From Rickettsiales bacterium (GTDB lineage Bacteria; Pseudomonadota; Alphaproteobacteria; Rs-D84), in contig JAITLD010000089.1 in NCBI GenBank assembly GCA_031278055.1, positions 1 to 6,939 of the forward strand: 6,939 bases of DNA, given 5' to 3'. Below are positions 1-5,024 of this stretch, in pieces (position 1 is the first letter of the stretch; every line of letters starts with the position of its first letter). A program made the position numbers and the translations under genes. The notes below the pieces were generated by a model. The model searched no databases and was not told where the DNA came from. It saw only the letters and a program-made list of their open reading frames with translations.

Positions 1-62
1 ATTCCACATACTTTTTTTACAAAACCCGTCAGGGTTTTGTCATTCCCGCGCAGGCGGGAATA
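1..62. repeat. Direct repeat A: T-run, hairpin, palindrome
   Basis: The order is attccac, a run of seven T (12-18), a hairpin with 9-bp arms ACAAAACCC (19-27) and GGGTTTTGT (32-40), then the dRS3-like palindrome. The same series recurs at 243-305. The window opens inside it: the related copies are preceded by gtttt, so the true left end is probably outside. Confidence 0.75.
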
Positions 63-139
63 ACAGAGCCTAATTAGATTAATAATTTTTTTAACTCTGA
101 ACTCTCAAGCCCTATTCCCGCCTGCGCGGGAAAGACAAA
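36..139. repeat. MITE-like element, copy 1
   Basis: The element has 27-bp inverted ends at 36-62 and 113-139, differing at one base (A at 133 where T is expected). Each end contains the palindrome ATTCCCGCGCAGGCGGGAAT with TTTGTC outside and A inside. The 50-bp interior is AT-rich and encodes nothing, and it includes two AACTCT-type heptamers at 93-106. The whole is nearly identical to 363-467. Inverted ends plus a non-coding core and a second copy fit a miniature, non-autonomous mobile element or a paired REP/BIME unit. No transposase is in the window, and I cannot define a target-site duplication. Confidence 0.7.
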
Positions 140-156
140 CAACTTTGTTGTTTGTC
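134..156. repeat. Hairpin, 10-bp arms, copy 1
   Basis: GACAAACAAC (134-143), loop TTT, GTTGTTTGTC (147-156). A run of eight A follows on the plus strand. The polarity is wrong for a rho-independent terminator on either strand, because on the minus strand the T run comes before the stem. Confidence 0.7.
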
Positions 157-267
157 AAAAAAAATGTTACCCAGTTTTATTCCATACACTTTTTTTACAA
201 AAACTGCCAGTTGTTTATCAAAAAAAACCGCTACTAAGTTTTATTCCACGCACTTTTTTTTACAAAA
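147..267. repeat. Tandem pair of gttg-ttt / A-run / T-run units
   Basis: Two diverged copies, about 147-202 and 210-267, share the order gttgttt, rtc, eight A, a short variable piece, gttttattcca, a run of T and acaaaa. A shortened third copy begins at 475 and runs to about 500. Copies 1 and 2 differ at several bases in the variable piece and by one T. The arrangement looks like slippage or recombination between short homologies. Confidence 0.6.
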
Positions 268-305
268 CCCGTCAGGGTTTTGTCATTCCCGCGTAGGCGG
301 GAATA
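243..305. repeat. Direct repeat B: T-run, hairpin, palindrome
   Basis: This is the second copy of the 1-62 unit, with two substitutions near its start, eight T instead of seven, and one substitution inside the palindrome. The hairpin arms at 262-270 and 275-283 are identical to those of the first copy. After the palindrome the sequence departs from copy A, so the interior and right end of the MITE-like element are missing here. Confidence 0.75.
285..304. repeat. Unpaired dRS3-like palindrome
   Basis: ATTCCCGCGTAGGCGGGAAT is the fifth copy of the palindrome. It has T in place of C in the central four bases and no inverted partner at the usual spacing of about 52 bp. It fits the ATTCCC-N8-GGGAAT consensus that in Neisseria is called dRS3. 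That match is by pattern only and does not imply a neisserial origin. Confidence 0.75.
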
Positions 306-362
306 GGGTCTATTTTATTGAAACATGGAAACTGACAAGAGAGTTCAGAGTTATGAGTTTTT

Positions 363-467
363 TTTGTCATTCCCGCGCAGGCGGGAATAGCAGAGCCTAA
401 TTAGATTAATAATTTTTTTAACTCTGAACTTTTCAAGCCCTATTCCCGCCTGCGCGGGAATGACAAA
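363..467. repeat. MITE-like element, copy 2
   Basis: This is the second copy of the element at 36-139. Here the 27-bp inverted ends (363-389 and 441-467) are a perfect match. Compared with copy 1 the differences are a single base just inside the left end (63 versus 390), a substitution plus one inserted T near 430, and the repaired base at 461. The likeness to copy 1 continues rightwards through a hairpin and an A-run, so the duplicated stretch is 35-164 against 362-492. That suggests duplication of a larger cassette rather than two clean insertions. Confidence 0.7.
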
Positions 468-485
468 CAACTTCGTTGTTTGTCA
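461..485. repeat. Hairpin, 11-bp arms, copy 2
   Basis: TGACAAACAAC (461-471), loop TTC, GTTGTTTGTCA (475-485), followed by A residues. It is the counterpart of 134-156 with one loop change and one extra pair. It could form in the 3' untranslated RNA of the secretin operon and protect its end, but it lacks a following U-run in that direction. Confidence 0.65.
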
Positions 486-515
486 AAAAAAACGCTACTA
501 ATAATTGATAATTAT

Positions 516-543
516 AACTCACAACTCGTAACTCTGAACTCTT
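516..543. repeat. AACTCNN heptamer array after the secretin stop
   Basis: Four 7-base units follow one another: aactcac, aactcgt, aactctg, aactctt. The array lies three bases from the stop codon of the leftward secretin gene. The last two units recur in the repeat block at 93-106, at 420-432 (degraded) and, inverted, at 339-352. Confidence 0.7.
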
Positions 544-546
544 TCG

Positions 547-2157
547 TTAATTCAGCGGGGCGCCCCAATGCTGCTGTATGTTGCGCTCGGCATCAAGGGG
601 GCTGACCAAAACCTGCGGGGTCAGAATCACGACCAAAACATCGCGTTGCGACTGCGCCTCGCGCGAACCGGATAGCGCGATGAAATCAGGTTTTCCGATT
701 CCATACCGCGTGTCGTTGTTTGTCTGTTTCTCAAATCCGGACAAAACCAACATCTGCCCCGACTCCATAATTACCTCTTGCATAAAAGACCTTTCTTCAA
801 CCTCGGGCAGCTGCAACGTCACCTCGCCTATTTGCTTTGTGTTCATGACCACCAATTCCTTTACAGACATTCTGAACATAAGAAGTATCTTTCCGTTGTC
901 CAAAATATTCGGCAAAAGCTGCATGGAAAATCCAGTCTCCAAAATATCCTGGTCGACAGTCGATGATTCGACCGTCGTGAAGTTCCTCGATTCAAACCGT
1001 TTTATATACCCTGTCTGCCTGGTGTTCGACACGGGCGCTATGCGGTTGTTCCGCGTGGTAACCCCCACATTGGTGACCAGCGAAACCTTGCCCTGCTTTG
1101 CCAAAGATTGAATCAGCGCGTTCGTTCCGGCGACCGCCGACAACGCGCCCTCTTTCACTTGATTCGCCGACGGACCCGCGGCAAGCCCGCCCGTCGATAT
1201 CGTATTGACGGCGTCAACGGACGTCATGCTTGACAAAACCGCTATATTCATCCCGCTGGCTTCCGGCGCGGAAAGATTGTTTTTGGGATTGGCAACAATG
1301 TTCAGTCCGGACGCGGAATTTATCGCGGCCGCCAGATTCAATCCAAACGCCGAATTATTGGAAATCGAAACCTGCAAAACTTTCACGTCAATTGTCACTA
1401 ACTGGGACAATCTTTTATTCTGCCTGCTGATATATTCTCCGACGCGCGTCAGAATGGACGGCGGGGCCGTCACCGTAATCGTGCCCAGCGATTTCGATAC
1501 CGTAAATTTCGCATTCTCGTTGCCATCTATGATTCCGCCGATAGCCGTCTCGATTTCCTCCCATTCCTTCAAGTTCGACTCCATCGACACGTGATTTCCG
1601 TCATCCGAATGAATCGAAGATTGATAAGAAATATCCGTTCCGAGGGCATAAAGCGAAAAAGTTTTCGTTTCCGTTTCATAAAACACTATATTGTTCTTGT
1701 CGTAATACCATAATAAATCCAAATCGGTCGCAACCTGGGACAATAATGACGAAAGCTTTCCCGTAAAACCGACATTCATCGTCTTCTTTAATTTGTCGCC
1801 GGCAATTTTGGAATCAATTTTAACGGAAATACCAGTAATCGAATGGATATTGTTCGCGAGAACCTGCAATGACACCGGCTCGCCCAGCAGAATAGTTATC
1901 CCCGTGTCTGTCTCGAACTCTTTGGGCAGATTATTCTTGTGATCAAGAATCGTCGATGTGTTCCCCAGCCAGATTCCCTCGCTTGTCGAAACGGTATCAT
2001 TCGTGACATTCGCGCGCGGATTCTTCGCCATCTCAAACGCCTCATACGCGTTGATGAAATCCTGATCCACAGTCGCCGCCACCTGTTGCGATTCCTGTTT
2101 CGCGCAGGAAAGCGCCAATGGAATAATCGCGATAAACAAATAATTTCTAATTCTCAA
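547..2157 (-). CDS. PilN-type type IVb pilus secretin (lipoprotein)
   Basis: This is an outer-membrane channel protein, expected to form the multimeric pore through which a type IVb pilus passes. The N-terminus MRIRNYLFIAIIPLALSC is a short signal sequence ending in a weak lipobox (ALS-C, lipidated Cys18). Residues about 85-170 resemble the STN/N0 domain and 195-250 an N1-like ring domain. The C-terminal secretin domain (about 251-517) shows ETGFSMQLLPNIL (407-419), QLPEVEERSFMQEV (449-462), SGQMLVLSGFEKQ (466-478) and DVLVVILTPQVL (506-517). The length of 536 aa is usual for PilN. The start is TTG: an in-frame stop lies two codons upstream, and the next TTG would remove the charged n-region. 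No Shine-Dalgarno sequence is visible, so translation may be coupled to the upstream gene. The distantly similar MshL is the main alternative name. Confidence 0.88.
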   Translation of the reverse strand: MRIRNYLFIAIIPLALSCAKQESQQVAATVDQDFINAYEAFEMAKNPRANVTNDTVSTSEGIWLGNTSTILDHKNNLPKEFETDTGITILLGEPVSLQVLANNIHSITGISVKIDSKIAGDKLKKTMNVGFTGKLSSLLSQVATDLDLLWYYDKNNIVFYETETKTFSLYALGTDISYQSSIHSDDGNHVSMESNLKEWEEIETAIGGIIDGNENAKFTVSKSLGTITVTAPPSILTRVGEYISRQNKRLSQLVTIDVKVLQVSISNNSAFGLNLAAAINSASGLNIVANPKNNLSAPEASGMNIAVLSSMTSVDAVNTISTGGLAAGPSANQVKEGALSAVAGTNALIQSLAKQGKVSLVTNVGVTTRNNRIAPVSNTRQTGYIKRFESRNFTTVESSTVDQDILETGFSMQLLPNILDNGKILLMFRMSVKELVVMNTKQIGEVTLQLPEVEERSFMQEVIMESGQMLVLSGFEKQTNNDTRYGIGKPDFIALSGSREAQSQRDVLVVILTPQVLVSPLDAERNIQQHWGAPLN

Positions 2158-2173
2158 TTCTTAATTCTTAATT
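2139..2173 (-). repeat. AATTAAG heptamer array spanning the secretin start
   Basis: Read on the minus strand, five consecutive 7-base units run aattaag, aattaag, aattgag, aattaga, aattatt. The array begins immediately after the stop codon of the TcpQ-like gene, fills the 16-base gap and continues into codons 1-6 of the secretin. The TTG start at 2157-2155 is made by the third unit, which has G where units 1 and 2 have A. The array leaves no room for a normal ribosome binding site. Confidence 0.8.
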
Positions 2174-2944
2174 TCAATTGTCTTCGGTCGTGCTGATTAC
2201 CAGAACCCTGTTTCCTTTATAAAACTTCGCATAGGGTATCGGCGTTGCGCGGCTGAAATTCCTGACCAGCGCGCTCGACACGTCAAGAAACCGGCCCTTG
2301 AACACGGCTGAGGCCGAAATCGGATATTCGCGCGGAGTATTCCAAATCAAATCCCACCCCTCTTTGTCGCACCATGTTTGCAAAACATCGCGCAGATTCT
2401 GACCGGACGCCACAACCCACGAGCGAACCTGGTCTTTGATTTCCCGCGCCGGTTCCTCGTCATACGAATCAACGGCAAAGTCCGTCATCGGCTCTTTCCC
2501 GTCAGACGTTTGGAATTTCCTAGGCTCGAGAATTCGTTTGCGGTTTGTTTTCGACATTGATAAAACAGAGGCGCCGTCATCTTCCAGCATTTCAGAATGC
2601 ATGAACGGCATCTCCGCCTGATTCTCATACGGATAGAATCCGGACGCTGCGGGATAAGATTGCGTCAGATTCGCGCCCCCCGAAAAGGAATCGCCGCCCG
2701 GACTGCCGCCAATGTTCACATTATTCTCGACCGCCAAATCGGCGCCTATCTTTGAAATAATTCTGATATTTTCATCACCGGCGCCTATGCGGTGCTGGGC
2801 GGAATTGGGCGCAATCTGAACGTCGGCGTCCGTCCCCCCGATCGGCCAAACCGGCGGCGGCATAGGCATGGCGCCGCCGTCGGCAAACAGCGGCGCGAAT
2901 CCGAAAAATGCAATCAGAAACGCAGATATTCGGCAAAAAAACAT
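2174..2944 (-). CDS. TcpQ / PilL-C domain periplasmic pilus protein
   Basis: The predicted protein has 256 aa and is first in a two-gene operon with the secretin 16 bases downstream. MFFCRISAFLIAFFGFAPLFA is a signal peptide with likely cleavage after Ala21. Residues 22-165 are low-complexity, rich in Pro, Gly and Asn, with no recognised fold. Residues about 175-252 match the TcpQ C-terminal family: W176, the G181-x-x-L184 turn, W191, GWDLIW (196-201), the GRFLDVSSAL segment (217-226) and a final GNRVLVIS strand (244-251). In related pilus systems this domain partners the secretin. I chose ATG at 2944 over a TTG at 2959 because GGAAGG sits 3-8 bases upstream of the ATG, while the TTG would fall at the predicted transcript start. 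Confidence 0.8.
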   Translation of the reverse strand: MFFCRISAFLIAFFGFAPLFADGGAMPMPPPVWPIGGTDADVQIAPNSAQHRIGAGDENIRIISKIGADLAVENNVNIGGSPGGDSFSGGANLTQSYPAASGFYPYENQAEMPFMHSEMLEDDGASVLSMSKTNRKRILEPRKFQTSDGKEPMTDFAVDSYDEEPAREIKDQVRSWVVASGQNLRDVLQTWCDKEGWDLIWNTPREYPISASAVFKGRFLDVSSALVRNFSRATPIPYAKFYKGNRVLVISTTEDN

Positions 2945-2947
2945 ATC

Positions 2948-2953
2948 CCTTCC
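2948..2953 (-). promoter_or_regulatory. Ribosome binding site deciding the TcpQ-like start
   Basis: GGAAGG on the minus strand, three bases before the ATG at 2944 (five to six if the core is counted as AAGGAAG at 2949-2955). It supports initiation at 2944 and makes the upstream in-frame TTG at 2959 unlikely. Confidence 0.7.
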
Positions 2954-2967
2954 TTTCAATTTGTATT

Positions 2968-2996
2968 ATTATAGCGACTTTTCAATTTTCGCGCAA
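2968..2996 (-). promoter_or_regulatory. Sigma-70-like promoter of the pilus pair
   Basis: On the minus strand, TTGCGC (2996-2991) and a perfect TATAAT (2973-2968) are 17 bases apart. The predicted transcript begins near 2961, leaving a short leader of about 17 bases with the GGAAGG site before the ATG at 2944. Confidence 0.7.
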
Positions 2997-3002
2997 GAAC
3001 TA

Positions 3003-3018
3003 AATCGCGATGGCGATT
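3003..3018. promoter_or_regulatory. Inverted repeat, candidate operator upstream of sufB
   Basis: AATCGC (3003-3008), spacer GATG, GCGATT (3013-3018) is a perfect 6-bp inverted repeat in the divergent control region. Its centre is about 34 bases before the transcript start expected from the -10 element at 3033-3038, where a regulator could replace a missing -35 box. It does not match the IscR type 2 pattern that I know. A weak hairpin of no function is possible. Confidence 0.35.
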
Positions 3019-3029
3019 CGTATTTTTAA

Positions 3030-3038
3030 TGCTAAGAT
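3030..3038 (+). promoter_or_regulatory. Candidate extended -10 element for sufBC
   Basis: TG-C-TAAGAT forms an extended -10 motif. No good -35 hexamer lies 16-18 bases upstream; the inverted repeat 3003-3018 occupies that place. The transcript would begin near 3045, only about 8 bases before the sufB ATG, and no Shine-Dalgarno sequence is seen there. A later TAAAAT at 3041-3046 is a weaker alternative. Confidence 0.4.
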
Positions 3039-3052
3039 GTTAAAATAAAAAA

Positions 3053-4345
3053 ATGAGAAAACCGGATGAAAATCTTATCCGTGAAATCAGCCGCCGTCGG
3101 GACGAACCCGATTGGCTTCTTTCGCGGCGTCTCGCGGCGCTCGACAAATGGTTAAAAATGCCCGAACCGCATTGGGCGGAAATCGGATACGAGCCGATTG
3201 ATTACAATGCCCTGAATTATTTTAACGAGCCGCGACCCATCGATAACGCGGACCTTGCGGAAGCATACGCAAAAATGGGATTACCCGAAGAAGAACGACG
3301 GGCCCTGCTCGGTATGGCGACAGACACCGTGATAGACAGCAAGTCGGTTCATACTTCATACACGGAAGAGCTGGGCAAGCTCGGAATCATATTTCTGCCG
3401 TTTTCCGAAGCTGTGCGAAAAGAACCGGAACTGGTGAAAAAATATCTCGGAACAGTCGTGCCGCCGGATGATAATTTTTTCGCGGCGCTCAATGCCGCGG
3501 CTTTTTCGGACGGAACTTTCGTCTATATCCCGAAAAATACGACCTGCCCCATAGACCTGGCGTCTTATTTTCGAATCGAAACGGCAACCATCGGGCAGTT
3601 CGAGCGAACCCTGATCATCGCGGATGAAGGAAGCAAACTTTCATACATGGAGGGTTGTTCCGCGCCGCGACGCCCAAACCATCAGCTACACAGCGGCGTG
3701 GTCGAAATTGCCGCGATGGATAAATCCGATGTAAGATACGCGACCGTTCAAAATTGGGCGAATAACATTTATAATTTCGTGACCAAGCGCGCGCGTGTCG
3801 AAAAAAATGCAAAAGTGTTCTGGACGCAAATGGAAATTGGCAGCGCAAAGACATGGAAATATCCCTCGTCTGTTTTATGCGGCGAAAACGCGTTCAGCGA
3901 TTTTTATTCCCTGACCATCACGCGCGATACGCAACAGGCGGATACGGGGACAAAAATGATACACATAGCTCCGACAACAAAATCAAACATCGTAAGTTTC
4001 GGCGTTGCGACGGGAAAATCAAAACAGACATTCCGCTCGCTTGTGAAATTCGGCGCGGACGGATGCGCGAACGCGAGCAAATGCGATAGTAAAATTATCG
4101 GCAACGGCGCGGCTGCAAATACTATTCCGACATTTATTTCTATACGCGATGGAAATTACTCGCACGAGGCGAAAACAGGGGCATTGGACAAAGACGCCTT
4201 GTTTTATCTTGCAGCCGCCGGTATCGGCGAATCCGAGGCCTCCGCCCTGTTGGTTGCGGGAATGGCGGCGCCGGTTTTGGAGCGTCTGCCAATGGAATTT
4301 TTGGTCGAAAGCAAGCAGTTGATACAAATGGCCATGGAGAAATAA
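3053..4345 (+). CDS. sufB: Fe-S cluster assembly scaffold SufB
   Basis: SufB is the cytosolic scaffold on which the SUF system builds iron-sulfur clusters, acting with the SufC ATPase and usually SufD. The N-terminal helical part (EISRRRDEPDWLLSRRL, 11-27) and KMPEPHW (35-41) are typical of SufB rather than SufD. The beta-helix core carries QFERTLIIADEG (182-193), EGCSAP (200-205), QNWANNIYNFVTKR (233-246) and KMIHIAPTTKSNIVS (301-315). Cys344 in SKCDS and Glu372 in HEA align with E. coli Cys405 and Glu434, which are important for cluster building. At 430 aa it is shorter than the E. coli (495) and Bacillus (about 465) proteins. The C-terminal SufC-contacting region (ALFYLAAAGIGESEA, 382-396) is intact. 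ATG is chosen by fit to the family start, since no Shine-Dalgarno sequence is visible. Confidence 0.95.
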   Translation: MRKPDENLIREISRRRDEPDWLLSRRLAALDKWLKMPEPHWAEIGYEPIDYNALNYFNEPRPIDNADLAEAYAKMGLPEEERRALLGMATDTVIDSKSVHTSYTEELGKLGIIFLPFSEAVRKEPELVKKYLGTVVPPDDNFFAALNAAAFSDGTFVYIPKNTTCPIDLASYFRIETATIGQFERTLIIADEGSKLSYMEGCSAPRRPNHQLHSGVVEIAAMDKSDVRYATVQNWANNIYNFVTKRARVEKNAKVFWTQMEIGSAKTWKYPSSVLCGENAFSDFYSLTITRDTQQADTGTKMIHIAPTTKSNIVSFGVATGKSKQTFRSLVKFGADGCANASKCDSKIIGNGAAANTIPTFISIRDGNYSHEAKTGALDKDALFYLAAAGIGESEASALLVAGMAAPVLERLPMEFLVESKQLIQMAMEK

Positions 4346-4346
4346 A

Positions 4347-5000
4347 ATGACAAACGCGAAAATACTGGAAATAAAAAATTTATCCGCGGGCGTGCTGAAA
4401 GGCATAAATATTTCCGTGATGACCGGGGCGCGACATCTGCTTCGCGGCGCGAACGGCAGCGGCAAGACCACTTTGGCGGAAGTTATCATCGGCAATCCGG
4501 ATTATCCCGTCAAATCGGGCGAAATAATTTTCGACGGAACGGATATTACGAATAAAACCGCAGACGAACGGGCGCGATTGGGCGTATTTCTCGGCGCGCA
4601 GAATGTTCCCGAAATTCCGGGATTATCGGTTATGACATTTCTAAAACATTCCTTTATGGCGCGCAATGGAAATGTCGCGATGGGGGAGTTTATGAAAAAA
4701 TTAAGGGACGCGCAAAAGAAATTGGATATTCCCGACGCATGGCTGGCCCGCGGCGTCAATGTCGGATTCTCGGGCGGCGAGCGCAAGCGGCTGATGTTCG
4801 TCCGTCTTTTGCTGTCAGGGCCAAAGCTGGCGATTTTGGACGAGCCGGATTCCGGCGCGGACAAGAAATCGCGGAAAAAATTTGCCGAAATAATCAACGG
4901 GATGAAAGAAACGGCGTTTTTGATAATCAGCCATCTGGACGTTTTTTTCGAGCCGACGGCCGAAACGATTTTACAAAACGGCCAAATTGTGTTAGAATGA
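4347..5000 (+). CDS. sufC: Fe-S cluster assembly ATPase SufC
   Basis: This is the ABC-type ATPase that drives the SufB scaffold; it has no membrane part. Visible motifs in order are Walker A GANGSGKTT (34-42), Q-loop Gln85 followed by VPEIPGLSV (the SufC-type EIPG stretch), signature FSGGERKR (141-148), Walker B LAILDEPDSGAD (161-172) with Glu166, and H-loop His196. The FSGGE-KR signature and NVGFSGG context mark SufC rather than a transporter. At 217 aa it is about 30 residues shorter than E. coli SufC (248); mainly the tail after the TILQNGQIV strand is missing. GGAG at 4336-4339 is a good ribosome site seven bases before the ATG, and the gene starts one base after the sufB stop, so the two are co-expressed. 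Confidence 0.95.
   Translation: MTNAKILEIKNLSAGVLKGINISVMTGARHLLRGANGSGKTTLAEVIIGNPDYPVKSGEIIFDGTDITNKTADERARLGVFLGAQNVPEIPGLSVMTFLKHSFMARNGNVAMGEFMKKLRDAQKKLDIPDAWLARGVNVGFSGGERKRLMFVRLLLSGPKLAILDEPDSGADKKSRKKFAEIINGMKETAFLIISHLDVFFEPTAETILQNGQIVLE
4970..4998 (+). promoter_or_regulatory. Sigma-70-like promoter inside the 3' end of sufC
   Basis: TTTACA (4970-4975) and TAGAAT (4993-4998) are exactly 17 bases apart, each matching five of six consensus bases. The transcript would start near 5005, a few bases before the AAGGAAG ribosome site (5011-5017) of the next gene. This would let the membrane protein and ftsX be expressed apart from suf regulation. Confidence 0.6.
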
Positions 5001-5024
5001 GCGAAAAACAAAGGAAGAAAAAAA

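Larger units (their letters stand above)
1..546. other. Gene-free repeat mosaic
   Basis: This 546-bp stretch carries no believable gene. It is built from a few modules that recur in different orders: a 20-bp palindrome ATTCCC-N8-GGGAAT (42-61, 114-133, 285-304, 369-388, 442-461), hairpins with ACAAAACCC or GACAAACAAC arms, a T-run unit beginning attcca, runs of eight A, and AACTCTG-type heptamers. The only long plus-strand frame (152-400) reads straight through these modules and gives low-complexity peptide of the CHSR-GGN type, which is the usual translation of this palindrome family. The block lies just downstream of the leftward secretin gene and may continue past the left edge, because position 1 begins inside a repeat unit. 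Confidence 0.85.

Noticed and set aside
152..400. Plus-strand open frame of 82 codons across the repeat block
   Set aside because: It reads through hairpins, A/T runs and two palindromes, has no ribosome site, and its CHSR-GGN segments are the standard false translation of this repeat.
42..461. CRISPR array
   Set aside because: The repeats are only five palindromes in mixed orientations, with spacings from about 50 to 150 bases and interiors that are themselves repeated; there are no unique spacers and no cas genes.
461..500. Rho-independent terminator for the secretin operon
   Set aside because: Read leftwards, the T-run comes before the GACAAACAAC stem and not after it, and the AT-only hairpin near 502-516 is eight bases from the T-run.
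578..1111. Plus-strand open frame of 177 codons
   Set aside because: It is antisense to the conserved secretin domain and shows no ribosome site or recognisable protein.
2945..2959. TTG start at 2959 for the TcpQ-like gene
   Set aside because: The five added residues precede a clear signal peptide, the GGAAGG site would lie inside the coding sequence, and the codon sits at the predicted transcript start.
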